This document shows, one piece after another, positions 1 to 6,909 of a stretch of 7,118 nt of DNA (position 1 is its first letter; each line of letters starts with the position of its first letter). Made by a program: the position numbers and the translations under genes. Where the stretch lies: contig JAOUDT010000061.1 in NCBI GenBank assembly GCA_029859145.1, forward strand, positions 1 to 7,118. The letters run 5' to 3'. The DNA is from Dehalococcoidia bacterium. Lineage in GTDB: Bacteria; Chloroflexota; Dehalococcoidia; GIF9; AB-539-J10. The notes beneath the pieces are model-generated. The model worked only from the letters and a program-made list of their open reading frames with translations, did not search any database and was not told the origin of the DNA.

Positions 1-2817
1 CCACCAGTACGTGTCGGGGTCTCCCAGGCGACGAGCCAGGTCCAGGGTTCGGGTGAGGAGGACAATCCCTTCTGGTGAGGAGCTAGCTGCAGACCACTTC
101 AAAAAGCCCAGTATCGAATCTGTCCAAGCACGCTCCACCGTTTCTGGCTCGGCGCAGCGGTCGGCCCGAGCTGCCCACTGTGCGGCCAATGGGGAGGTCA
201 TCATTGTCGCTCCATATGTTGCTATCCCCTTCATAGCCAGCAGGGAGGCTCGAGAGGCCCGCTTGTTGTCGGTGATAGCCTCAGCCAGGGAGAACGCCTG
301 TGGCGCTGCCATGTCAATCACGCGTCGAGTCTCCCCGGCGAGAAGCAGGGCGTCGCCCAGGGCCAGGAGCAGGTCGCACCGCCTGGCTTTGTCCTCGGGG
401 TCCAATATCTCCTGAACCTTGAGTGCCTGCTCCAGCAGTCGCAATGCCTCTCCGTAGGCGTACACATTCGTGGCGCGTTCAGCGGCCATCTCGCCGTATT
501 CAACCGCCTTCCTCAGGTCGGCCGGGTCGGTGGAATGAGAGAAATGCTCGGCCAGTTCGGTGGCATGTTCCTTGAGGCGCTTGGCGTACAGGGTTTCCAG
601 GGAGCGTGCTACCTGCCGGTGCAGCTTCAGACGCTGCGGGGCAATCGTCTCCTCATAGAGCGTCTGGCGGAAGAAGGCGTGCGTGAATCGGTAGCGTACC
701 AGTCCCCTCTGGGAACGCTCTTCCAGTACCGACAACTGCACAGCTTCCTTGAGAGCATTAGCAAAGACATCTTCGTTGATGCCGGTCACGGCTTTAACAG
801 TTTCCAGGGCGAACTCCCGTCCTATAATGGAGGCCATTGAGAGGAGTTGATTGCACTCCGGACTGAGCAGGGACAAGCGCCTGCCAATGACGTCGCGGAG
901 CCCTTCGGGGATGCTCATCTCCAGCGGGGTCTCCCCGGTGGGCCGCCAGCGTCCCTCTTTCCGGGCAATAAGTCCCTCTTGAGCGAGATAGCGCACCACC
1001 TCCTGCACAAAGAGGGGATTTCCTTCCGTTTGGCGGTGCACCGCCTGGGCCAGCCCCCAGGGGACACTCTGCCGGCTAATGCTCTCCAGCATCCGCCGGA
1101 CCTCATCGGCGTTCAGCCCGCGTAAGAGAACGCGGCCATAGTTGGAGACGCGCCTCAGTTCGGCCAGTGCTGCCGATAAGGGATGGCTGCGGTCCACTTC
1201 CACATCGCGGTATGTACCCACCATCAGTAGCCTGGTACCAGCTAGATTACGCGAGACATGGGTCAGCATGTCCAGGGTACCCTTGTCGGCGTCGTGCAGG
1301 TCTTCCAGGACGACCAGCATCGGCTGGACACTGGCGGCGTTGGCTAGAAACTCCGTCACTGCCTGCATCAGCCGGTATCTTTCCTCTTCGGGGGTTTTCC
1401 GGGGTCGCAGTCTAACCTTGAGCCGTTCTCTTATATCGGAGATAATGCGGGCTACATCAGCGGCACCGCTGCCCAGCTCTTCCCTGAGGTCTCTGGTCTC
1501 GCGGCTGAGCACATAGGAGCGCAGCGCCTCGACAAAGGCCAAATAGGGCAGAGATAACGAGCCCGCCTCATAGCAGTGGCCGACCAGTGTCCTTCCACCG
1601 CGCAGGGTGACATAGGTCGATAGCTGTTCACACAAGGCGGTTTTCCCGATGCCCGGCTCGCCCATCACCATCATCAGGGCTCCCTGACCCGATATGGCGC
1701 CATCAAAGGCAGACTGAAGCTGTTTTAGCTCTGGCTCGCGGCCGACAAATACCCTTCGGTACAAAGGATTCTCGGTCAGGGCTTCCCGCGTTGGCTCTTT
1801 TACCCTGCCTGACTCGATAGCTTCCAGGGCCTCGAGGACAACTGCGGCCGATCGAGGCCGTTTCTCAGGGTCTTTCTCCAGCAGTTGCAGAATGAGCGTC
1901 TCCAGAGCTGGAGGCAGGTCGGCCCGGTGCCAGGTGGGTGATACCGGCGGAGTATTGATATGCTGCCCGATGATGGCTACCGAATCATCCCCCACAAATG
2001 GCGGACGGCCGGTCACCATCTCATAGAGCATCGCCCCCAATGAATAAAGGTCGGCTTTAGCGGTCACTTTTCCGCCCATGGCCTGCTCAGGAGGCATATA
2101 AGTCACTGTGCCGACCATCATGCCGGGTTGGGTCAGGCGTGGGAGGTCTGCAGCCAGAGCCAGACCGAAGTCGCCGATCTTGGCGGTACCATCGGCACCC
2201 AGCCAGACATTGCCGGGTTTTATGTCGCGATGGATAATGCCTTTGGAGTGGGCAAACTCGAGGCCCCGGCAGACAGCCTTGGCAATATCGATGGCCTTAT
2301 CAAGGGGCAGCCGATGCTCAGTTGCTTTCTCAATCAAGCCCTCGACATCGCCACCAGGCATGACAGGGATCACGATGTAGGGCTGACCTTCGTGATCCCC
2401 CATATCGTGGATAGTAACGACGTTAGGATGATCGCCGAGTCGCCCCATGGCCCGGGCTTCGCGGACGATGCGGGTTCGGCTGGCGTCATCCAATTTCTCG
2501 GTCTTAATGAGGGCGAAGGCCACATCGCGCTCAAGGAGGGTATCATGGACGAGGTAGACCTTCTTCTTGCCCCCTTCACCGAGGAATTTCTTGACCTGAT
2601 AGCGGCCGTTGGCAAAAGAGGTGGGCTCACGTGACGATCGGGGTGTCTCAGGAGCTCCCGCAACTAAAGAATGGCCACAGGCATTACAGAATTTACTCCG
2701 CTGGGGATTCTTTTGCCCGCACTGCGGACACACCAGCTTCGATCTGAGTTCCGTACCGCATCCACTGCAGAACTTGACTCCCTTAGGATTATCGTATCCA
2801 CACTTCGGGCACTTCAT
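1..2817 (-). CDS. Zinc-ribbon / Ser-Thr protein kinase / STAND-type ATPase fusion (C-terminus beyond left edge)
   Basis: This is an uninterrupted frame of 939 codons that leaves the window with no stop. Two CxxC...CxxC zinc ribbons lie at C3/C6/C17/C20 and C30/C33/C44/C47. A Ser/Thr kinase follows at about 72-335: glycine loop GEGGKKKVY (80-88), likely ATP lysine K105, helix-C E120, HRDIKPGN (196-203), DFG (216-218) and GTVTYMPPEQ (236-245). All catalytic residues are present, so it should be active, but the third loop glycine is a lysine. Next comes a STAND/AAA_16-like ATPase: FVGRE (357-361), Walker A GEPGIGKT (386-393), Walker B LVVLEDLHDAD (501-511), then GNPLFVQEVV near 599. Residues from about 740 look TPR-like. 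No signal peptide or membrane segment is visible, so it is probably a cytoplasmic signalling protein; its input and output are unknown. ATG 2817 is favoured because GGAAGGG (2826-2832) lies 8 bases upstream and the first ribbon starts at residue 3. A cyclase, HTH or longer TPR array could follow at the unseen end. Confidence 0.93.
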   Translation of the reverse strand, partial: MKCPKCGYDNPKGVKFCSGCGTELRSKLVCPQCGQKNPQRSKFCNACGHSLVAGAPETPRSSREPTSFANGRYQVKKFLGEGGKKKVYLVHDTLLERDVAFALIKTEKLDDASRTRIVREARAMGRLGDHPNVVTIHDMGDHEGQPYIVIPVMPGGDVEGLIEKATEHRLPLDKAIDIAKAVCRGLEFAHSKGIIHRDIKPGNVWLGADGTAKIGDFGLALAADLPRLTQPGMMVGTVTYMPPEQAMGGKVTAKADLYSLGAMLYEMVTGRPPFVGDDSVAIIGQHINTPPVSPTWHRADLPPALETLILQLLEKDPEKRPRSAAVVLEALEAIESGRVKEPTREALTENPLYRRVFVGREPELKQLQSAFDGAISGQGALMMVMGEPGIGKTALCEQLSTYVTLRGGRTLVGHCYEAGSLSLPYLAFVEALRSYVLSRETRDLREELGSGAADVARIISDIRERLKVRLRPRKTPEEERYRLMQAVTEFLANAASVQPMLVVLEDLHDADKGTLDMLTHVSRNLAGTRLLMVGTYRDVEVDRSHPLSAALAELRRVSNYGRVLLRGLNADEVRRMLESISRQSVPWGLAQAVHRQTEGNPLFVQEVVRYLAQEGLIARKEGRWRPTGETPLEMSIPEGLRDVIGRRLSLLSPECNQLLSMASIIGREFALETVKAVTGINEDVFANALKEAVQLSVLEERSQRGLVRYRFTHAFFRQTLYEETIAPQRLKLHRQVARSLETLYAKRLKEHATELAEHFSHSTDPADLRKAVEYGEMAAERATNVYAYGEALRLLEQALKVQEILDPEDKARRCDLLLALGDALLLAGETRRVIDMAAPQAFSLAEAITDNKRASRASLLAMKGIATYGATMMTSPLAAQWAARADRCAEPETVERAWTDSILGFLKWSAASSSPEGIVLLTRTLDLARRLGDPDTYWW

Positions 2818-2842
2818 TGGCACTGCCCTTCCAACGTGACAC

Positions 2843-2871
2843 AGTCTACGGTCCTAGGGCAGGAATGTCAA
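2843..2871 (-). promoter_or_regulatory. Sigma70-type promoter of the kinase-ATPase gene
   Basis: Read on the minus strand, a perfect -35 hexamer TTGACA (2871-2866) is followed after exactly 17 bases by TAGACT (2848-2843), a 4/6 match to the -10 consensus. Transcription would start near 2836, giving a leader of about 19 bases that contains the GGAAGGG ribosome site at 2832-2826. The position relative to the ATG at 2817 is ideal. It suggests the kinase gene is transcribed on its own rather than only by read-through from the radical SAM gene. The rest of the 197-base gap (2818-3014) shows no gene and no convincing Rho-independent terminator. Confidence 0.7.
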
Positions 2872-3014
2872 GCACATCGTGTGTGACTCATTCGTGCTGA
2901 GTTTTCTGGTCGAGTAAGAGTAAGATTCACGGTTCTGGAAAAAGCTATGTCCTTTGCCGTACGCGGCGCATAATAGATGGATGGGAGACTCTCGGGAATT
3001 TATCGCAAGCGAGC

Positions 3015-4649
3015 TCAAGTTTTACGCGACGTAGCGGGCGTAATCGCGTTATCCAGCTTGAGCCTTTGGGTATCAGTCCACTGCCACCGCGCGCCGTTTC
3101 CTTTTGACTCCAACCGCAGCAGTCCTCTGCCTATTAATTCGGCCATGCGCCGCTGCCCTAATGGGATATCAATGCCTAGCTTCCGGGAGACTCGGCGGGC
3201 CAGCTCGGGCTCGGCACTGCCGGGGTTCAGGGCAGCGCCTGATTCCACGCCTCCGAATTTCTCGATGATATCTCCCTGGAACAAAGCCCACACGAATTCA
3301 TTTCTTTCCTTCCCTTCGATTATCTCAGCGCACTCGGCATCTCCGTCCTTGGCCCGCTGCTTGATGTCATCCCAGGCGGCTTCTATCCCCCTGTTGTAGA
3401 AAGACATGGCTTCTTTGACCATCTCTGTGCTCATGGTCGCCGTCTCAGTGATGGGCTCGTTGGCGTTATAGTGGGCCCAGTTTCGGCTGAGTATACGGAT
3501 GCCATAGTCCTTGGCTCGCTCGTATATTTCGGTTCCGGGAAGGGGCGACAGCATGTGGAAGCCATACTTGGCGCCATATTTCTGATAAAGCTCGTCGCCA
3601 AAGGCCAGAGATTTGTGGGCGGTATCCCGGCTTTCACCGGGGAGTCCGAGAATGAAAGAATTGAAGACGTTGATTCCGGCCTCAGCGGCTATCTTCACCC
3701 CGCGCCTTACGTCGTCGGGGGTGGTTCCCTTCTTTATGGTCTTCAGTATTTCCTCATCCGCCGACTCCACGCCAAATAGTACCCATTCGCAGCCAGCCCT
3801 GTTCATTAGCCGGGCCAGGTCCTCACTAATCCTGTCTACCCGGGCAAAAACGCTCCATTTCAGATTCAGGCTACGCCTGAGCATTTCCTCGCATACGGCC
3901 CGGGTGTGGTTATGGTTGAGGGTAAAAGTGTCATCAACGATGTTGATTTTGGCCAGTCCGAAATCATGTTGGAGCTTCTCAATCTCATCCACCACGAGGC
4001 CGGGGCTGCGAAAACGGACCCTGGGGCCGAACATCCGGTGTCCTGAGCAGAAGATGCAGCTATAAGGGCAGCCACGGCTGGTTATCACCGTGCAGGGAGT
4101 GCCTAGGGCCCGGTACCTCGCCATGGGCAACAACTCGCGGGCCGGTAAGGGTATCTGGTCGAGGTTTTCAATGGGAGCTTGGGGAGGTGTCTTCACCACC
4201 GTGCCTCTGTGAACACAGGCAATACCGTGCACCTGGTGGATGTCTTTGCCTTCTGCCACTGCCCTGACCAGTTCGAGCAGGGTCCTCTCTCCCTCACCGA
4301 TGACTATGGCGTCAATCCACGGCGATGAAAGCAGTGTCTCCTCTAGAGCAAAGGTAACGTGAGGGCCACCGATAATGGTGAAGATACGGGGGTCGAAATC
4401 CTTACATACCTTGAGCATCCTCCTGGCAATTGGGTAGTTCAAGGTGACGCAGGTGACGCCCACAAGCTGGGGTCGATACTCCTCCAGTTCTCTCCTCAGC
4501 TTCCTGGGATGATAGTGTGTCACCAGGAAGTCCAGGATCTTGACCTCGATACCTTCTTGGGCGAGGGTACCGGCTAGGTAACCTAAAGAGAGTGGAGGGA
4601 GCGGGCTCTCCTCCAGCGGGTGTGGTGTGCTCAGTAGCAATACTCGCAT
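3015..4649 (-). CDS. B12-binding-domain radical SAM protein
   Basis: A 544-residue protein. Residues 1 to about 135 form a Rossmann-like cobalamin-binding domain: MRVLLLSTP start, then IIGGPHVTF (92-100) and VIGEGERT (116-123), typical of the B12-binding domain fused to radical SAM enzymes. The 4Fe-4S motif CxxxCxxC is intact at C194, C198 and C201 in RGCPYSCIFC. Later core signatures are NIVDDTF (236-242), LFGVESADE (291-299) and FILGLPGES (332-340). Such enzymes usually carry out radical methylations or ring and skeletal rearrangements in cofactor, lipid or secondary metabolism; the substrate here cannot be told. About 115 residues after the core (430-544) form an extension I do not recognise. 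The start is ATG 4649, where the domain's first strand begins. The frame stays open to 4907, but that extension is unlike the family and overlaps the divergent regulator gene. No strong Shine-Dalgarno precedes 4649. It lies upstream of the kinase gene but has its own promoter. Confidence 0.92.
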   Translation of the reverse strand: MRVLLLSTPHPLEESPLPPLSLGYLAGTLAQEGIEVKILDFLVTHYHPRKLRRELEEYRPQLVGVTCVTLNYPIARRMLKVCKDFDPRIFTIIGGPHVTFALEETLLSSPWIDAIVIGEGERTLLELVRAVAEGKDIHQVHGIACVHRGTVVKTPPQAPIENLDQIPLPARELLPMARYRALGTPCTVITSRGCPYSCIFCSGHRMFGPRVRFRSPGLVVDEIEKLQHDFGLAKINIVDDTFTLNHNHTRAVCEEMLRRSLNLKWSVFARVDRISEDLARLMNRAGCEWVLFGVESADEEILKTIKKGTTPDDVRRGVKIAAEAGINVFNSFILGLPGESRDTAHKSLAFGDELYQKYGAKYGFHMLSPLPGTEIYERAKDYGIRILSRNWAHYNANEPITETATMSTEMVKEAMSFYNRGIEAAWDDIKQRAKDGDAECAEIIEGKERNEFVWALFQGDIIEKFGGVESGAALNPGSAEPELARRVSRKLGIDIPLGQRRMAELIGRGLLRLESKGNGARWQWTDTQRLKLDNAITPATSRKT

Positions 4650-4707
4650 AGGCGTAAGCCAATAACTCGCTACCCCGCATCCCTGACCTCTCGAATTTGG
4701 CGGCATG

Positions 4708-4736
4708 AGTATAGCTCTTGTCCTACCCAAAATCAA
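4708..4736 (-). promoter_or_regulatory. Sigma70-type promoter of the radical SAM gene
   Basis: On the minus strand TTGATT (4736-4731) and TATACT (4713-4708) are separated by exactly 17 bases. They match the -35 consensus at 4 of 6 positions and the -10 at 5 of 6. Transcription would begin near 4701, leaving a leader of about 52 bases before ATG 4649. This placement also argues against a translation start further upstream. It is divergent from the regulator gene beginning at 4801. Confidence 0.65.
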
Positions 4737-4750
4737 CCATACTGGAAAGG

Positions 4751-4780
4751 TTCTATGTTTTTGTGATTTTATGCTATAAA
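4751..4780 (+). promoter_or_regulatory. Possible promoter of the ribbon-helix-helix gene
   Basis: TATAAA at 4775-4780 matches the -10 consensus at 5 of 6 positions. The only hexamer at suitable distance is a weak -35, TTCTAT at 4751-4756, 18 bases upstream. Transcription would start near 4787, just before the ribosome site. The poor -35 lowers confidence, though regulated promoters often have one weak element. Confidence 0.35.
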
Positions 4781-4782
4781 AT
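4766..4782. promoter_or_regulatory. Perfect 7-3-7 palindrome, candidate operator
   Basis: ATTTTAT (4766-4772), spacer GCT, ATAAAAT (4776-4782) form a perfect inverted repeat. It overlaps the TATAAA at 4775-4780, the best -10 candidate for the ribbon-helix-helix gene, whose ATG is 19 bases downstream. Autorepression through a palindrome over the promoter is the usual arrangement for CopG/Arc-type regulators, so this is a reasonable operator for the adjacent gene. The tract is AT-rich, which makes a chance palindrome more likely. Confidence 0.45.
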
Positions 4783-4800
4783 TGAATAGAGGAGGTGAGC

Positions 4801-5019
4801 ATGGCTAAAGGAACGAGGATAACTGTGGATTTGGGGAGTGAGGAACTTCTCAAGGCGGTAAAGTTTGCCTCTGTCGAGCAGAACAAGCCAATTCGCGAAA
4901 TCATCATCGAGGCACTGGAGCAGTGGCTGGGTGGAAAGAAAAGCTCAGGGCAGCAGCAGGATTACCTGGCCATGATGAAAGCTCTGGATGCGTACCGAAA
5001 GACCGCCGAGAAGGGGTAG
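4801..5019 (+). CDS. Small ribbon-helix-helix (CopG/Arc-type) DNA-binding protein
   Basis: A 72-residue protein with the ribbon-helix-helix pattern. A short strand TRITVDL (5-11) would insert into the DNA major groove as a dimer. Helix A follows at about 14-27 (EELLKAVKFASVEQ), then the turn residues NKP (28-30) and helix B at about 30-43 (IREIIIEALEQWL). A polar, glutamine-containing linker (45-53) leads to a further predicted helix (54-69) of unknown role. The start is ATG 4801: GGAGG (4791-4795) lies 5 bases upstream, and the in-frame GTG at 4795 sits inside that ribosome site, so it is not the likely start. No toxin gene follows; the next gene encodes an amidohydrolase 91 bases downstream, so an ordinary antitoxin role is not supported. 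It is more likely a local transcription regulator, perhaps acting on the palindrome at 4766-4782. Confidence 0.85.
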   Translation: MAKGTRITVDLGSEELLKAVKFASVEQNKPIREIIIEALEQWLGGKKSSGQQQDYLAMMKALDAYRKTAEKG

Positions 5020-5021
5020 TT

Positions 5022-5098
5022 AGGGTGGCAGGGCAACGGATTATTCCGATCAGAGTTGGTGGTGAGTGCCCAATAATCAGGAAACCACAAGACACCCT
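5022..5098 (+). other. Possible folded leader before the amidohydrolase gene
   Basis: The gap contains nested complementary segments. AGGGTG (5022-5027) pairs with CACCCT (5093-5098), ending just before the ribosome site. CGGA (5037-5040) pairs with TCCG (5045-5048). GTGGT (5059-5063) pairs with ACCAC (5084-5088), extendable past a one-base bulge. Together they would draw as a three-way junction. The stems are short and the fold may be chance; no known riboswitch class is recognised. No good promoter is seen in the gap. Confidence 0.2.
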
Positions 5099-5110
5099 TA
5101 GGAGGACGAT

Positions 5111-6034
5111 ATGATAATTGATATGCATACCCACCTTTGCGACCGTGATGGTGTTGCCCAACCTTTCTGGGACGGTTGGGCTGAGGTTGCAGCGCTGAGG
5201 GTCAATAGATCAGTAGAAAAGGTGCAGAAACGATTACCGGAGTTCTGGGATGTTTCGGGTGACATGATAGTGAGGGACATGGATGCCGCCGGGATTGACA
5301 AAAGTGTGCTGCTGGCCATTGATTGGGGTCTGGCTCGTTACCTCGGCGACCCTAAGCTGAGCATTGAGGAGATAAATAAGACCTATGCTGATGCAGTGAA
5401 GAAACACCCCCAGCGATTAATTGCGTTCGCCGGCGTAGACCCCAGGAGAGATAACGCCGCCAAACTGGTTGAAAAGTTTCTGAAGGAGTTGGGCATGAAA
5501 GGAGTTAAGTTCCACACTGCTGCCGGTTTCTATCCCAACGATAAGGTCTGCTATCCCATCTATGAGAAGGCCTTGGAGTACGGCGTTCCTGTCCTGCTTC
5601 ATACAGGGGAAGTGCTGAAGCCACTCTACTTCAAATATTGCCAGCCCATCTATGTGCAGGAGGTGGCCGTGGACTTTCCTGATTTGCCCATTGTTCTGGC
5701 ACATACAGGCGGGTGCTGGTACCCGGAAGCAGTGGCAATATGCAGTAACACAACGAATGTCTACCTCGATTTATCTGTATGGCAGCCGCGATTCCTCCGC
5801 CCTCTGGAATTCTACAGAGCTCTGAGAATGTTGTTAGACTCGGTGCCCTGGCAGAGAGTGCTGTTCGGCAGCGATTACCCCTTTCTGAAGCTACTGATTA
5901 ATCAAGAAAGGTGGGTCAAAGCCTTCACCGAAATTCCCGACTCAGTCAAGGAGCGGGGGATTCAGTTCAAAGACGAAGAAATCGCAGGAATAATGGGCGA
6001 CAACGCCGCCAGGCTCCTGGGGTTGACGGAATAG
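5111..6034 (+). CDS. Metal-dependent amidohydrolase, ACMSD-like (Amidohydro_2 family)
   Basis: A 307-residue TIM-barrel hydrolase or decarboxylase of the amidohydrolase-2 type. The first barrel strand carries the metal-binding pair HTH (H6, H8) in IIDMHTHL. Further family residues are H164 in LLHTGE, H198 in LAHTGG and D255 in LFGSDYP, so the whole expected metal and catalytic set is present. FAGVDPR (106-112) and GMKGVKFHT (128-136) are also typical. The length is normal for the family and there is no signal peptide, so it should be cytoplasmic. Relatives hydrolyse or decarboxylate small carboxylic or aromatic acids, but many members have unknown substrates and none can be assigned here. The start is ATG 5111, with a perfect AGGAGG (5100-5105) 5 bases upstream. 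It follows the small regulator in the same direction and is probably co-transcribed with it; the SDR gene converges on it with 12 bases between the two reading frames. Confidence 0.92.
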   Translation: MIIDMHTHLCDRDGVAQPFWDGWAEVAALRVNRSVEKVQKRLPEFWDVSGDMIVRDMDAAGIDKSVLLAIDWGLARYLGDPKLSIEEINKTYADAVKKHPQRLIAFAGVDPRRDNAAKLVEKFLKELGMKGVKFHTAAGFYPNDKVCYPIYEKALEYGVPVLLHTGEVLKPLYFKYCQPIYVQEVAVDFPDLPIVLAHTGGCWYPEAVAICSNTTNVYLDLSVWQPRFLRPLEFYRALRMLLDSVPWQRVLFGSDYPFLKLLINQERWVKAFTEIPDSVKERGIQFKDEEIAGIMGDNAARLLGLTE

Positions 6035-6049
6035 CGTTGTCAGGCGCTA
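6032..6049. repeat. Short inverted repeat holding both convergent stop codons
   Basis: TAGCG (6032-6036) and CGCTA (6045-6049) form a 5-bp stem around an 8-base loop. The amidohydrolase TAG lies in one arm and the SDR TAG, read on the other strand, in the other. No T-run follows on either strand, so it is at best a weak bidirectional terminator. Three of the five pairs follow automatically from both genes ending in TAG. Confidence 0.25.
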
Positions 6050-6799
6050 GACCCCCATCCCTCCGCTGACGATGAAGGCGCCGCCGCTAACATAGGAGGC
6101 GGCGTCCGAAGCCAGCCAGATTACCGTTTCAGCCACTTCTTCGGGTTCACCGATTCTCTTCAAAGGCACGCTGCTCTGAATTAGGGCATCGGCGTCTTTT
6201 TGGGCGCGCAGTTCTTCAGTCATGCGGGTATTGATCCACCCCGGGCAGATGGCTACTACCCGGATGTTGTCCCTGCCATATTCGGTCGCCGCTGCGTTGG
6301 AAATGGCCACGATAGCGTGCTTGCTGCCACTGTAGACACCTAATCTCTCCGCAGTGGATACTCCAGCGATGGAGGCATTATTTATGATGACTCCGCCGCC
6401 CTGTTTCTGCATCACCGGTATTTCGTATTTCATGGAGAGCCAGACGCCCTTGAAGTTGGTGTCCGCCACTTCGTCGAAGATTTCCTCGGTCGTCCGTACC
6501 AGGCGGGCCATGATGCCTCCCACTCCGGCGTTGTTAAAGGCGATATCCAGCCGGCCGTATTTCTTTAGGGTCTGATTCACCATGTTTTCAACCTGCGAAG
6601 CGATCCGCACATCAGTCTGGACAAACATCACTTCGCCGCCGGCCCGTCTTAGCATCTCCACCGTCTCATTCCCTTCCTTTTCCCTGCGGGCAGCCACCAC
6701 TACTTTGGCGCCGTGTTGTCCAAATTTGATCGCACTTGCCCGGCCGATGCCGGAACTCCCGCCGGTTACCAGTGCTACCTTTCCCGCGAATGTGCTCAT
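6047..6799 (-). CDS. Short-chain dehydrogenase/reductase (classical SDR, FabG-like)
   Basis: A 250-residue classical SDR of standard length: an NAD(P)-dependent oxidoreductase acting on alcohol or keto groups, probably cytoplasmic and tetrameric as in relatives. The cofactor motif TGGSSGIG is at 12-19, D63 lies in QTDV, and NNAG at 89-92. The catalytic tetrad is complete: N115 (NFKG), S143 (NASIAG), Y156 and K160 (YSGSK). PGWINT (186-191) follows. The basic pair R38-R39 after the second strand (AARREKEG) suggests NADP(H) preference. The C-terminus ends in FIVSGGMGV, close to the usual VDGG ending but with Ser in place of Asp. The start is ATG 6799, with GGAGG (6810-6806) 6 bases upstream. FabG-like general reductase is the broad class; the substrate is unknown. 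It converges on the amidohydrolase, so any functional link is by proximity only. Confidence 0.93.
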   Translation of the reverse strand: MSTFAGKVALVTGGSSGIGRASAIKFGQHGAKVVVAARREKEGNETVEMLRRAGGEVMFVQTDVRIASQVENMVNQTLKKYGRLDIAFNNAGVGGIMARLVRTTEEIFDEVADTNFKGVWLSMKYEIPVMQKQGGGVIINNASIAGVSTAERLGVYSGSKHAIVAISNAAATEYGRDNIRVVAICPGWINTRMTEELRAQKDADALIQSSVPLKRIGEPEEVAETVIWLASDAASYVSGGAFIVSGGMGV

Positions 6800-6866
6800 C
6801 GTTGGCCTCCTTTTTTTCTGATTGAACTAGTGCTGGGCTCTGTTCTGTTGATGTCAATCGGACAAC

Positions 6867-6894
6867 TTTATCACCGACGAGCGCACAACCGCAA
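6867..6894 (-). promoter_or_regulatory. Weak candidate promoter of the SDR gene
   Basis: On the minus strand TTGCGG (6894-6889) and GATAAA (6872-6867) are 16 bases apart, a partial match to sigma70. A perfect TTGACA lies nearer the gene at 6857-6852, but no acceptable -10 stands 16-18 bases after it (AGCACT at 17). Either could serve with an activator; neither is convincing alone. Confidence 0.25.
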
Positions 6895-6909
6895 CGGGAT
6901 GATGCCTCT

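Noticed and set aside
11..415. 134-codon plus-strand open frame rich in Arg and Ser
   Set aside because: It is antisense to the TPR-like part of the kinase-ATPase protein. The Arg/Ser-rich composition is typical of a reverse-frame shadow.
2128..2634. 168-codon open frame on the plus strand inside the kinase region
   Set aside because: It lies wholly antisense to the kinase domain, whose conserved motifs are read on the minus strand, and its translation shows no family signature. GC-rich coding sequence often leaves such shadow frames.
2940..2975. Possible terminator after the radical SAM gene (GCCG/CGGC stem followed later by GCTTTTT on the minus strand)
   Set aside because: The stem is only 4 bp and the T-run is separated from it by more than 10 bases, so it does not match a Rho-independent terminator.
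2977..3399. 140-codon plus-strand open frame
   Set aside because: It is almost entirely antisense to the C-terminal part of the radical SAM gene, with no recognisable domain and no ribosome site of note.
4795..4800. GTG at 4795 as start of the ribbon-helix-helix gene
   Set aside because: It falls inside the GGAGGTG ribosome site; ATG 4801 has correct 5-base spacing.
4650..4907. Upstream extension of the radical SAM frame to an ATG at 4907
   Set aside because: The extra 86 residues have no B12-domain character, overlap the regulator gene and its promoter on the other strand, and lie upstream of the well-formed promoter at 4736-4708.
4801..6034. Toxin-antitoxin pair made of the ribbon-helix-helix protein and its downstream neighbour
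   Set aside because: The downstream gene is a 307-residue amidohydrolase with a full metal site, not a RelE, MazF, PIN or Fic type toxin, and the genes are 91 bases apart rather than overlapping.
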